Source: Arthrobacter sp. ISL-28 (GTDB taxonomy: Bacteria > Actinomycetota > Actinomycetes > Actinomycetales > Micrococcaceae). Taken from it: 64,000 nucleotides of DNA. The stretch lies in contig NZ_JAGGPJ010000027.1 in the NCBI RefSeq assembly GCF_018613875.1, forward strand, positions 62,001-126,000, in the 5' to 3' direction. Positions 43,359 through 52,158 of the stretch are shown here, piece by piece; the first letter of the stretch is position 1, and each line of letters begins with the position of its first letter. Under the pieces are notes generated by a model that worked only from the letters and a program-made list of their open reading frames with translations, had not been told where the DNA came from and did not search any database. Made by a program: the position numbers and the translations under genes.

Positions 43359-44668
43359 GTATCCCCGTAGTGACAGTGGGAGAATCCCGGGAAGACCTGG
43401 TTGGCGGCCTGGAACGTCTCCATGGGCCAGTTACTGTGGTCCGGCGGTGCGCTGAGCTGGCGGAACTGCTCGCCGCATGCCAGAGCGGGCTTGCCCGGGC
43501 GGCCGTGGTGGCCGAGGGTAGCGAGGAACTGACAGCATCCCTCGTCGACAGGCTCGGCGCGGTGGGCGTTGCAATCATCGCTTTGACGGACAATGCAGAG
43601 GAAGCAGCGCGCCTGCGCGGCATCGGTGTGTCTGCCGCTATTTCCGCCGTCGAGTCCGAAGTTCTGGCCGAACGCATTGCTGAAGCTGTTGCCCAGTTCT
43701 CGGGGCACGGGATCACCGGCACGAAGCGGGGTGAACGCGGTTTCGCCGAGACGGGCGCCGCCTTGCGGCCCGACGCCGGTGACACGGACGAAACTTTGCC
43801 AGCAACCGGCGACGGAGAAATCATCGCAGTGTGGGGCCCGGCCGGTTCTCCCGGGCGGACTCTGGTGGCCGTCAACATCGCGGGGGAGCTGGCAGCGGAG
43901 GGAAAATCCGTCCTTCTCGTTGATGCGGACAGCTACGCGGCGAGCATTGGCGCTGTCCTCGGACTCCTTGACGAAGCGGCCGGCCTGGCACAGGCATGCC
44001 GGCTGGCGGACCAGGGCTTGCTTGACAGGGAAGCGCTTCTTCGAGCGGCGGTGCCTGTTGCCACCAAATCCGGGACCTTCCGCGTCCTCACCGGCATGAC
44101 GCGGGCTGACCGCTGGACGGAACTCCGGTCCGCCGCGCTGGCGCTTGTACTGGAGCGGGCGAGGGAAGTGGCCGACGTCATCGTTGTGGACACAGGCTTC
44201 TGCCTCGAGGCCGACGAGGAACTGAGTTTCGACACCATGGCGCCACGACGAAATGCCGCGACACTCAGGAGCCTGGAAATGGCCGACACGGTCTTTGCAG
44301 TGGGATCTGCCGATTCCATTGGCGTCCCACGGCTTGTCCGGGGGCTTGCCGAGCTGGAGATGGCAGTGCCCGGCAGCAAACCGGAGGTCGTGATGAACAA
44401 GGTGCGTTCCACAGCAGTGGGCCGTTCCCCTGAACGCCAGCTCCGCGAGGCGTGGGACCGATTCGGTCCGGCCGCCGCCATCAAGGCATTCCTTCCGGCG
44501 GATCCTGTCGCCAGCGACGCTGCACTGCTTTCCGGCTCGTTGCTGATGGAGACGGCTCCCGAATCACGGCTTCGGTCCGCCATCGCCGCCTTGGTTTGTG
44601 CACCTGCCCAGCCAAAATCCAGATCCTCTGTGTTCTCTTCCACAGCAAAGCGGAAGCTAAAGGGCTAG
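43355..44668 (+). CDS. CpaE/MinD-like ATPase-family protein with degenerate Walker A
   Basis: A 437-residue protein. Residues 1-125 form a receiver-like N domain as in CpaE. A MinD/ParA-type domain follows: IAVWGPAGSPGRTLVAVNIA and KSVLLVDADSYAASIGAVLG, then VVDTGFCLEADEE. The deviant Walker A is altered: both lysines of the usual KGGxGKT are replaced (AGSPGRT), so ATP hydrolysis is doubtful. It is translationally coupled to the SAF gene through ATGA. It may be a positioning factor for an envelope structure, but this is inferred. Confidence 0.8.
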   Translation: MSIPVVTVGESREDLVGGLERLHGPVTVVRRCAELAELLAACQSGLARAAVVAEGSEELTASLVDRLGAVGVAIIALTDNAEEAARLRGIGVSAAISAVESEVLAERIAEAVAQFSGHGITGTKRGERGFAETGAALRPDAGDTDETLPATGDGEIIAVWGPAGSPGRTLVAVNIAGELAAEGKSVLLVDADSYAASIGAVLGLLDEAAGLAQACRLADQGLLDREALLRAAVPVATKSGTFRVLTGMTRADRWTELRSAALALVLERAREVADVIVVDTGFCLEADEELSFDTMAPRRNAATLRSLEMADTVFAVGSADSIGVPRLVRGLAELEMAVPGSKPEVVMNKVRSTAVGRSPERQLREAWDRFGPAAAIKAFLPADPVASDAALLSGSLLMETAPESRLRSAIAALVCAPAQPKSRSSVFSSTAKRKLKG

Positions 44669-44727
44669 GCTCACGATTAGGGCCGCAACGGTGCGGCCAG
44701 AAACTTGTTTGATGGAGGCGTTTGTCG

Positions 44728-47700
44728 ATGTCGTCTGGGTCCAGCGTGGAGGATCAGTCCCGTCCAATCGAAGCCGGAGAGAGCTTCTTTGCGGACTACT
44801 ACGAGCACCTCGCGGAGGAGGACGCCCGTACGTACCCGCGGGAGGTCTTGAATTCACGGGCGGAAACACACCGCCGCGTCGCCGCCATCCGGGAGCCGGG
44901 GACTGCCAACATCTCCATCGCCGATGAAGCGGACCAAAGCGTGGTGTACATCGTCACCGACGACATGCCGTTCCTCGTGGACTCCGTCAATGCAGAACTG
45001 GTCCGCCAGAACTCGGCCATTCATCTGGTACTCCACCCGATGTTTGTGGTCACACGCAACCGTCATACCAACGAACTCGTCAAAGTGGCCCGGGTCCCGT
45101 CCAGCGTCGGCATTTCCAGCGGTGACACTGCAGCATTGCCCAGCCTGTCCCACCTGATCGCATCGGGCGACAACACCACGCACATGGAGTCATGGATTGC
45201 GGTGGAGATCGGCCTGGCCGACGCGGAGGCAAAGGCGCAGCTGAAAGAGGGGCTGGAAAGGGTACTGGGCGATGTCAGGGCCGCGGTCGAAGACTGGCCG
45301 AAAATGCGCAACAAGGCGAGGCAGATAGCCGACAGCCTCGACAAGGTTGCCCATGCCACCCAGATTGCAGAGTTGCGCCAGGCACAGGACCTGCTTCGTT
45401 GGCTGGACCAAGGCAACTTCACCTTCCTCGGCTACCGCGAGTACGACCTCGTCAATGAGGCTGGCGAGGATGTCCTGGAACTCCGAGAGGACAGCGGGCT
45501 CGGGCTGCTTCGCGCCCACGGCGACACCCCGCATGTCCAGCACCTTACTGATGCGGGCAGGCGGAAAGCCCGCGAAAAAAAGGCCCTGGTGATTACGAAG
45601 GCCAACTCGCGCTCCACGGTCCACCGGCCGGCCTACCTTGACTACATCGGCGTAAAGAGTTTTGACGCCGCAGGCAACGTCAACGGCGAACAGCGCTTCA
45701 TCGGCCTCTTTGCCACCAGCGCCTACACCGGTTCCGTCCGGAACATCCCGATCGTGCGGGAAAAAGTGGAGGCGGTCCTCCGCAGCGCAGGGTTCCCGCC
45801 GGATTCGCACTCGGGCAAGGACCTCCTTGGAATCCTGGAAACGTACCCCCGCGACGAACTTTTCCAGATCGAGGTCCCTGACCTCGCCGCGACGGCAACC
45901 GGCATCCAAAGACTGCAGGAACGCCGCCGGACCCGGCTGTTCCTGCGGCCGGACATCTACGGACGGTTCATGTCCGCCGTCGTGTTTTTGCCGCGCGACC
46001 GATACACCACAAACGTCCGGCTTCGGATTGAGCAGGAACTTCGCGAGACCTTCCGTGCTGAGTCCATCGACTTCGAGACACGGATGACGGAGTCGGCGCT
46101 GGCCCGCATCTTCTTCCGCATCCGGTTGCCAAAGGGCGCCGACGTAAGCGACGTCAACACCGAGGACCTGGAAAAGCGCCTTGTCCGGGCCGCGCGTTCC
46201 TGGGGCGAAGGCATCAGCGAGGTCCTGCTGGACAAGCTTCCTGACGACCGCGCCAAGGAGCTCGCCGCCATCTGGGCCGAGGCCTTCCCGGCGAGCTACC
46301 GGGTCGATTATGAGGTTGAAGACGCCCTGGAAGACATCGAGAGGTTTGAAAAGTACGGGGCCGCAGCCGAACGTCATGGCGGAGCGAAGCAGGAGCGTCC
46401 CGGCGTCCACGTGTATCTTCCTGACGGGGCGGGAGCAACGCTCGAGGAGGATGCCCGCGTCAAGCTCTACATGCTGGAGCCGAAGAGCCTCAGCCAGATC
46501 CTTCCCTACTTCCACAATCTGGGACTTGAAGTGCTGGATGAACGGCCCTTCGAGATCGAGACTTCCGACAACCGTGATTTCTTCCTGTACGACCTCGGGC
46601 TGAAATACCCCGCCGGCGTGGAGCCGCTGTCCACAGGCCAGCTGCTGGCAGATTCTTTCGGGGCTGCGGTTTCGGGTGCGGCGGAATCCGACAGCTTTGA
46701 CCGCCTGGTGCTCCGTGAAGGCATGCAGTGGCGCCAGATCGTTGTGCTGCGGGCCTACGCGAGGTACATGCGGCAGATGGGCAACACCAACTCGTTCGAG
46801 TTCATGGCAGATACGCTGCTGGCCAATCCCGAGGTAACCAAGGGGCTCAGTGCCCTGTTTGAGGCCCGCTTCGATCCGGCCTTGACAGAACTGGAGCGGG
46901 CCGAACGGCAGGACAAGGTCCGTGCCGAGCTGGCCGCCGCTATTGAAGGCGTAGCCACCCTCGACGCCGACCGTGTCCTCCGGACCTTCACTAACCTGAT
47001 CGAGTCGACGCTGCGCACCAACTTCTACCAGGACAAGCCGTACCTGAGCTTTAAGTTGAACCCTGCCGGGATCGAGGGGCTGCCCTTCCCGCGGCCCATG
47101 TTCGAAATCTGGGTCTATTCGCCGAGGGTTGAAGGCGTGCATTTGCGGTTCGGCAAAGTGGCGCGCGGCGGTCTCCGCTGGTCCGACCGGCGGGAGGATT
47201 TCCGGACGGAAATCCTGGGCCTGGTCAAGGCCCAGACCGTCAAGAATGCGGTGATCGTTCCTACCGGCGCCAAGGGTGGTTTCTTCGCCAAGAGGCTGCC
47301 CGATCCCGCGGCCGACAGGGCGGCGTGGATGGCCGAGGGCATCGACAGCTACAAGACGTTCATCCGCGGATTGCTCGACCTCACCGACAACCTCGTGACC
47401 GGCCCGGACGGCGAACAGCTCGTTCCGCCGGGAAGTGTTGTCAGGCACGACGACGACGACTCGTACCTCGTGGTGGCGGCGGACAAGGGCACCGCGACCT
47501 TCTCCGACATCGCCAACGGGCTCGCGGCGGAATACGGCTTCTGGCTGGGCGACGCCTTCGCCTCCGGCGGGTCCGTGGGCTACGACCACAAGGCCATGGG
47601 CATCACGGCGCGGGGCGCCTGGGAGTCCGTCAAGCGCCACTTCAGCGAGCTGGACCTCGACACGCAGTCCGAGCCATTCACCGTGGTCGGGGTGGGCGAC

Positions 47701-49581
47701 ATGTCGGGTGACGTGTTCGGCAACGGGATGCTGTTGTCCAAGCACATCCGTCTTTTGGCCGCTTTCGACCACCGGCACATATTCCTCGATCCCAACCCGG
47801 ACGAAGCCAGCTCCTACGCTGAACGGCAGCGGCTGTTCGAGCTGCCGCGGTCCTCATGGGATGACTACGACAAGGGGCTCATCAGCGAGGGCGGCGGCGT
47901 TTACCCGCGCCAGGCCAAATCAGTTCCGGTTTCCCCGCAGGTACGGTCCGCCCTCGGCCTTCCCGAGGACACGATGCAGCTGAGCCCGCCCGAACTGCTG
48001 CGGGCCATCCTGCTGGCGCCGGCGGATCTGCTGTACAACGGCGGCATCGGCACCTATGTGAAAGCGAGCACCGAGACGCACGCAATGGTGGGGGACAAGG
48101 CAAACGATGCCATCCGCGTTGACGGGCGTGACCTTCGCGTGAAAGTCGTGGGCGAGGGCGGAAACCTGGGGATGACGCAGCGCGGCCGTATCGAGGCTGC
48201 CCTGCAGGGCGTCATCCTGAACACCGACGCGATCGACAACTCGGCAGGTGTTGACTGCTCGGACCACGAGGTCAACATTAAAATTTTCGTTGACCGGATG
48301 GTGGCGGCCGGGAAGCTTGATCCGGGCGAGCGTGCCGGATTCCTGGCATCGATGACCGACGAAGTGGGCCGGCTTGTTCTGGAAGACAACATCGACCAGA
48401 ACATCCTGCTGCTCAACGACCGTCAGCGGGTGGCCGAATGGAGCCCAAGTTACGAACGGCTGATGGACTGGCTGGAAAAGTCCGCGGACCTTAACCGTGA
48501 CCTTGAGGCGCTGCCGTCCACAGCCGTCCTTCATGAACGGCTCGAACAGGGGCAGGGTCTGACGTCCCCTGAGCTGTCCGTGCTCGCCGCCTACGCCAAG
48601 ATCGAGCTGGCAACGGCACTGCGGGAAAGCGATCTGGCGGACGATCCCTGGTTCCGGCAGACCCTCAGGGAGTACTTCCCGCAGCAGCTGCGGGAACGGT
48701 TCGACGCCGAACTGGACACGCATCCCCTGCGCCGCGAAATCATCGCGACGGTTATCGCCAACGACATGGTCAACATGGGCGGCATCACCTTCGCCTTCCG
48801 GACCATGGAGGAAACGTCCGCGACTGAAGTGGCAGTGGCAAAGGCCTTCGTGGCGCTCCGCGAGGTCTATGAACTCGACATTATGGTTTCCGAGCTCAAC
48901 GACCTTCCGGCGTCGTTCCCCACCGAGCACTGGAGCACGGTCCACCTCGATATCCGGAGGCTTCTGGACCGTGCCGTGCGCTGGCTTCTGGGCCAGGGAA
49001 CCGCCTCCCGCCCCATCGCCGATATCGTCGACGAGTTCAAGCCGCTCATGGATCCGATGCGTGCCCGGCTCCTGGACTATGTGCGCGGCGACGACCGTGA
49101 CCGGGTGGCCGCGTGGCTTGAAAAGGCACGGGCTTGGGGGCTTCCTGAAGATATTGCCCACCGCTGGGCCGAGCTCTTTGAGAGCTTCGTGCTCCTGGAC
49201 ATTGCGAAGATCGCCCACTCCCGCAAGGAATCGGTGGAAGACATCGCCCACGTTTACTACACGGTGTTTAACCGCTTCCATGCCGACTCCCTGCTCGAAA
49301 GGATCAGTTCGCTGCCGCGGGCGGACCGGTGGCAGGCGCTGGCCCGTGCCGCGCTGCGGGACGACCTCTACTCCACCGTTTCAGACATGACGACGGCGGT
49401 GCTTGAGTCGACTGCCGCAGGGGCACCCGCCGAGGAACGGCTCCGGGCGTGGGAGGGTCTCAACGCGGAGCAACTGGGGCGTGCGAAGAGCATGTTCGAC
49501 GAGGTCAATGCCCTTGAAGCCGACGATATGGCCTCGCTGTCGGTAGCATTGAGGCTCTTGAGGTCAATCGTCCGACGCTAG
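44728..49581 (+). CDS. NAD-specific glutamate dehydrogenase, large (180-kDa) class
   Basis: A 1617-residue enzyme that oxidises glutamate to 2-oxoglutarate. A long N-terminal regulatory region with ACT-like segments (VVYIVTDDMPFLVDSVNAEL; TFLGYREYDLV) leads to the catalytic core (LRFGKVARGGLRWSDRREDF; VIVPTGAKGGFFAKRLPDP; VGVGDMSGDVFGNGMLLSKH; VVGEGGNLGMTQRGRIEAAL). The ATG at 44728 is used, with GGAGG 9 nt upstream; a TTG at 44722 is the alternative. The pdtaS-like gene follows after 32 bp. Confidence 0.95.
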   Translation: MSSGSSVEDQSRPIEAGESFFADYYEHLAEEDARTYPREVLNSRAETHRRVAAIREPGTANISIADEADQSVVYIVTDDMPFLVDSVNAELVRQNSAIHLVLHPMFVVTRNRHTNELVKVARVPSSVGISSGDTAALPSLSHLIASGDNTTHMESWIAVEIGLADAEAKAQLKEGLERVLGDVRAAVEDWPKMRNKARQIADSLDKVAHATQIAELRQAQDLLRWLDQGNFTFLGYREYDLVNEAGEDVLELREDSGLGLLRAHGDTPHVQHLTDAGRRKAREKKALVITKANSRSTVHRPAYLDYIGVKSFDAAGNVNGEQRFIGLFATSAYTGSVRNIPIVREKVEAVLRSAGFPPDSHSGKDLLGILETYPRDELFQIEVPDLAATATGIQRLQERRRTRLFLRPDIYGRFMSAVVFLPRDRYTTNVRLRIEQELRETFRAESIDFETRMTESALARIFFRIRLPKGADVSDVNTEDLEKRLVRAARSWGEGISEVLLDKLPDDRAKELAAIWAEAFPASYRVDYEVEDALEDIERFEKYGAAAERHGGAKQERPGVHVYLPDGAGATLEEDARVKLYMLEPKSLSQILPYFHNLGLEVLDERPFEIETSDNRDFFLYDLGLKYPAGVEPLSTGQLLADSFGAAVSGAAESDSFDRLVLREGMQWRQIVVLRAYARYMRQMGNTNSFEFMADTLLANPEVTKGLSALFEARFDPALTELERAERQDKVRAELAAAIEGVATLDADRVLRTFTNLIESTLRTNFYQDKPYLSFKLNPAGIEGLPFPRPMFEIWVYSPRVEGVHLRFGKVARGGLRWSDRREDFRTEILGLVKAQTVKNAVIVPTGAKGGFFAKRLPDPAADRAAWMAEGIDSYKTFIRGLLDLTDNLVTGPDGEQLVPPGSVVRHDDDDSYLVVAADKGTATFSDIANGLAAEYGFWLGDAFASGGSVGYDHKAMGITARGAWESVKRHFSELDLDTQSEPFTVVGVGDMSGDVFGNGMLLSKHIRLLAAFDHRHIFLDPNPDEASSYAERQRLFELPRSSWDDYDKGLISEGGGVYPRQAKSVPVSPQVRSALGLPEDTMQLSPPELLRAILLAPADLLYNGGIGTYVKASTETHAMVGDKANDAIRVDGRDLRVKVVGEGGNLGMTQRGRIEAALQGVILNTDAIDNSAGVDCSDHEVNIKIFVDRMVAAGKLDPGERAGFLASMTDEVGRLVLEDNIDQNILLLNDRQRVAEWSPSYERLMDWLEKSADLNRDLEALPSTAVLHERLEQGQGLTSPELSVLAAYAKIELATALRESDLADDPWFRQTLREYFPQQLRERFDAELDTHPLRREIIATVIANDMVNMGGITFAFRTMEETSATEVAVAKAFVALREVYELDIMVSELNDLPASFPTEHWSTVHLDIRRLLDRAVRWLLGQGTASRPIADIVDEFKPLMDPMRARLLDYVRGDDRDRVAAWLEKARAWGLPEDIAHRWAELFESFVLLDIAKIAHSRKESVEDIAHVYYTVFNRFHADSLLERISSLPRADRWQALARAALRDDLYSTVSDMTTAVLESTAAGAPAEERLRAWEGLNAEQLGRAKSMFDEVNALEADDMASLSVALRLLRSIVRR

Positions 49582-49613
49582 GGATTGACCCGGCGTCGAA
49601 AACAGGAGGTGCA

Positions 49614-51083
49614 GTGGCAATCTTTACGGACCCCATCAGGGAACACGCTGATTTCGGGCCGGGGGATGCCGAGTGGCTGCACCTCCTGGTGGGCGACTGG
49701 CAGATGGTGGCCGACCTCGCGTTTGCCGACCTCGCCCTCTGGTTTCCGCATCCGGAGCACGGATATGTGGCGCTGGCCCACGTGCGGCCCTCCACGACGC
49801 ATACGGTATTCCATGCCGACTTCGTCGGGGAGGGCATCCGGTCCGATCTTCAGCCCCTGGTGGACAAGGCGTGGGCCAGCCGCACGATCGAACGTTCCAG
49901 TGAAACCAACTGGAGCAGTGACATGGCGCTGCGGGTGGAAGCCGTTCCGATGGTCAGGAACGGCCGGACCCTGGCAGTGGTCACGTCCCACATGGATCTC
50001 TCCAGTTCGCGGATGCCATCCCGGCTGGAGCTGACGTACCGGCAGTGCGCCTACGACCTGCTGCGGATGGGCACCCTGGGTCTCTGGCCGGACTTTGCCT
50101 CGCCGACGGGGTCCCGGCGAGGGGCTCCCCGCGTGGGCGACGGGCTCATCCGGCTCGATGCCGAGGGAATCGTGCAATATGCGAGCCCGAACGGCGTTTC
50201 CGCGTTCCGCAGGTTGGGCGACGGTGAGTCACTGGAGGGGCGATCCCTTGCTGAAGTCACCGCCGGCCTGCTAAAGGACCGCCGCATGGTCGATGAAACG
50301 CTGCCGCTGGTTGTTACCGGACGCATGCCGTGGCGCAGTGAGATTGAATCCAGGGGCGTAAGCTTGTCCCTGCGGGCGATTCCCCTCCGCGACGAGCAGC
50401 AGCGGTTCGGGGCGCTCGTCTTGTGCCGCGACGTGTCCGAGCTGCGGCGCAGGGAAATGGAGCTTGTCACCAAGGACGCCACGATCAGGGAAATCCACCA
50501 CCGGGTCAAGAACAACCTTCAGACCGTTGCCGCGCTGCTGAGGATGCAGTCCCGCCGGATGGTCAGCGACGAAGCGAAACAGGGTCTGGAGCAGGCCATG
50601 CGGCGCGTGGCGACGATTGCCCTGGTGCATGAGACGCTGTCCCAGGGCCTGACCCAGAGCGTTGATTTCGACGAGCTGATCGGACGCCAGTTCCGGCTGT
50701 CGGCTGAGGTGGCCTCGCCGTCCCAGCAGGTGCGGACGCAGCGGTCAGGGCTATTCGGGGAGCTTCCCAGCGACTTCGCCACGCCTTTGGCGCTGGTGAT
50801 CAACGAGCTGGTCACGAACGCCGTCGAGCATGGGCTGGAGGGAAGAACGGGGACAGTCTGGCTGCTGGCTGACCGCTCCGAAGGTGACGACGGCGAGGAG
50901 CTTCTCACCGTGACGGTGGCGGACGACGGCGTGGGCTTGCCGGATACTCCCCACGTCGAGGGCCTCGGACTGCAGATCGTCCGTACCCTGGTCACGAGCG
51001 AACTGGGGGGCACGATCCAGTGGAAGCCGCGGGAGGGCGGCGGGACCGCTGTGCAGATCGTGCTGAGCCTCGCCAACCGCTGA
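49614..51083 (+). CDS. pdtaS: PdtaS-like sensor histidine kinase
   Basis: A 489-residue soluble kinase. An N-terminal GAF-like domain (residues 10-140) and a PAS domain (about 165-280: IRLDAEGIVQYASPNGVSAF) precede the HisKA_2 domain (IREIHHRVKNNLQTVAALLR, phospho-His within) and an HATPase domain (ALVINELVTNAVEHGLEGRT; DDGVGLPDTPHVEGLGLQIV). This is the plan of mycobacterial PdtaS (Rv3220c), which phosphorylates the ANTAR regulator PdtaR and, as here, sits next to whiB1. The GTG has AGGAGG upstream. PdtaR is not in the window. Confidence 0.88.
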   Translation: MAIFTDPIREHADFGPGDAEWLHLLVGDWQMVADLAFADLALWFPHPEHGYVALAHVRPSTTHTVFHADFVGEGIRSDLQPLVDKAWASRTIERSSETNWSSDMALRVEAVPMVRNGRTLAVVTSHMDLSSSRMPSRLELTYRQCAYDLLRMGTLGLWPDFASPTGSRRGAPRVGDGLIRLDAEGIVQYASPNGVSAFRRLGDGESLEGRSLAEVTAGLLKDRRMVDETLPLVVTGRMPWRSEIESRGVSLSLRAIPLRDEQQRFGALVLCRDVSELRRREMELVTKDATIREIHHRVKNNLQTVAALLRMQSRRMVSDEAKQGLEQAMRRVATIALVHETLSQGLTQSVDFDELIGRQFRLSAEVASPSQQVRTQRSGLFGELPSDFATPLALVINELVTNAVEHGLEGRTGTVWLLADRSEGDDGEELLTVTVADDGVGLPDTPHVEGLGLQIVRTLVTSELGGTIQWKPREGGGTAVQIVLSLANR

Positions 51084-51120
51084 GTGCACAAGACCAACGG
51101 CTGAGTGCACAAAACCAACG
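51079..51120 (+). repeat. 21-bp tandem duplication across the pdtaS stop codon
   Basis: Two 21-bp units (51079-51099 and 51100-51120) beginning GCTGAGTGCACAA differ at one base. The first holds the pdtaS stop codon; the second abuts the terminator. Confidence 0.92.
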
Positions 51121-51150
51121 GCCGCGGACCCGAGGGTCCGCGGCCGTTTT
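51118..51150. terminator. Bidirectional terminator between pdtaS and whiB1
   Basis: A perfect 13-bp stem (51118-51130 with 51135-51147) with loop CGAG is followed by T residues; on the other strand the stem is followed by GGTTTTG. Confidence 0.9.
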
Positions 51151-51175
51151 GGACGGTGCTGTTGGAATGTTCTGT

Positions 51176-51424
51176 TTAGGAGGCGCGGCGTGCGCGGGCC
51201 GCCCTGCGCTTGAGCGCGCGGCGCTCGTCTTCACTCATGCCGCCCCACACGCCGGCATCCTGGCCGGACTCCAAGGCCCACTGCAAACATGTGTCAACGA
51301 CGGGGCACCTGCGGCAGACACTCTTGGCTTCCTCAATCTGAAGAAGGGCCGGGCCGGTGTTTCCCACCGGGAAGAAAAGCTCCGGGTCCTTGTCGAGGCA
51401 CGCTGCGCGATTACGCCAATCCAT
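51176..51424 (-). CDS. whiB1: WhiB-family iron-sulfur regulator, WhiB1 type
   Basis: An 82-residue WhiB protein. Cys9, Cys37, Cys40 and Cys46 are the four ligands of the [4Fe-4S] cluster; GVWGG is at residues 58-62, followed by the basic DNA-binding tail RRALKRRAARARR. The N terminus MDWRNRAACLDKDPELFFPV and the length match WhiB1 rather than WhiB2 or WhiB7. WhiB1 is essential and NO-responsive in mycobacteria and interacts with the primary sigma factor. A CRP-like palindrome lies 41 nt upstream of the ATG. Confidence 0.95.
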   Translation of the reverse strand: MDWRNRAACLDKDPELFFPVGNTGPALLQIEEAKSVCRRCPVVDTCLQWALESGQDAGVWGGMSEDERRALKRRAARARRAS

Positions 51425-51464
51425 GCTGATCAGTCACTCCATTCCTGGTAAGTCTTTTGCCACT

Positions 51465-51480
51465 TGTGAAAATATTCACT
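51465..51480. promoter_or_regulatory. CRP-like binding site upstream of whiB1
   Basis: TGTGAAAATATTCACT fits the cAMP receptor protein consensus TGTGA-N6-TCAC(A/T), with a perfect GTGAA/TTCAC inverted core. It lies 41-56 nt before the whiB1 ATG. whiB1 of M. tuberculosis is a known target of the CRP homologue Rv3676, which supports the reading. Confidence 0.62.
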
Positions 51481-51495
51481 AGGGCCTACATAGGA

Positions 51496-51517
51496 AAGGG
51501 GCCCTGAGGGCCCCCTT
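51496..51517 (-). other. GC-rich hairpin upstream of the whiB1 CRP-like site
   Basis: AAGGGGCCC and GGGCCCCCTT are separated by three bases and can form a stem in either direction. It is followed by CTTTCCTATG on the minus strand rather than a T-tract. It may insulate whiB1 from upstream transcription, but no role can be assigned. Confidence 0.4.
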
Positions 51518-51648
51518 GGTCATCTGGATCAAGCGTTTCATGTTAACGCCGTGTAAACAAGGGGTAGTGGTCCACGAAATCCCCCTGAAACGTGAGCGAT
51601 GCATCACATCGGAAGAACGCCCCCCACCGTGCTGTCGACTATGTCCGG

Positions 51649-51654
51649 TAGGGT
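51649..51654 (+). promoter_or_regulatory. Candidate -10 element for a leaderless mRNA at 51661
   Basis: TAGGGT lies exactly 6 nt before the GTG start at 51661 and no ribosome-binding site is present. Confidence 0.4.
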
Positions 51655-51660
51655 GCCAGT

Positions 51661-52158
51661 GTGTCAAGACCTCCAGCCCAGCCGTCCAGCCCGTCTCCGG
51701 AGCCCGGGGAGAACGGGCCATCCCGACGCCAGGACGTGCCGGAGCCGTCCTCTTCGCACCCCAGACGACCACGCCCGGTAGGCGTTCTTTCAGGGATCGT
51801 GGCTGCCGAGGCCACCGCACTGTTGGGCTCGGCGGCATGGTACGGACTCCAACTCCTGACAGGAGCCCCCGTACTGTCTTTCTGGGGTGCCGTCTTCACC
51901 CTTGGCTTGCTCCTGGCATTCTCTGCCTGGCTGTATGCCGTGGCTGTCTTCCTGTTCCGAGGCTTCCGCTGGCCGCGGGCAGGTGCCTTGGTGGCTCAGC
52001 TGTTCGTGCTCACCATCGGATTCCCGACCCTCACCGGCGGCTACCCGCTGGCGGGTCTGGCCATGCTGGTCCCCGCAGCCGTGTCTATTGTGCTGCTGTT
52101 CAATAAGCGGGTCATCCAGTACGCGTCCCGGGCTGCCGGTTCGCCTCCCGCGCTCTGA
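51661..52158 (+). CDS. Small integral membrane protein of unknown function
   Basis: A 165-residue protein. The first 40 residues are Pro/Ser-rich and likely cytoplasmic and disordered. Four transmembrane helices follow (VGVLSGIVAAEATALLGSAA; VLSFWGAVFTLGLLLAFSAW; AGALVAQLFVLTIGFPTLTG; AGLAMLVPAAVSIVLLFNKR). No family was recognised with certainty; a membrane gene of this size also occurs near whiB1 in mycobacteria. The last 47 bp overlap the 3' end of the convergent EssC-like gene. Confidence 0.75.
   Translation: MSRPPAQPSSPSPEPGENGPSRRQDVPEPSSSHPRRPRPVGVLSGIVAAEATALLGSAAWYGLQLLTGAPVLSFWGAVFTLGLLLAFSAWLYAVAVFLFRGFRWPRAGALVAQLFVLTIGFPTLTGGYPLAGLAMLVPAAVSIVLLFNKRVIQYASRAAGSPPAL

Noticed and set aside
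45190..47778. An 862-residue open frame on the minus strand within the glutamate dehydrogenase gene
   Set aside because: It is a shadow of a highly conserved plus-strand gene in GC-rich DNA; its composition is unlike a real protein and it has no recognisable domain.
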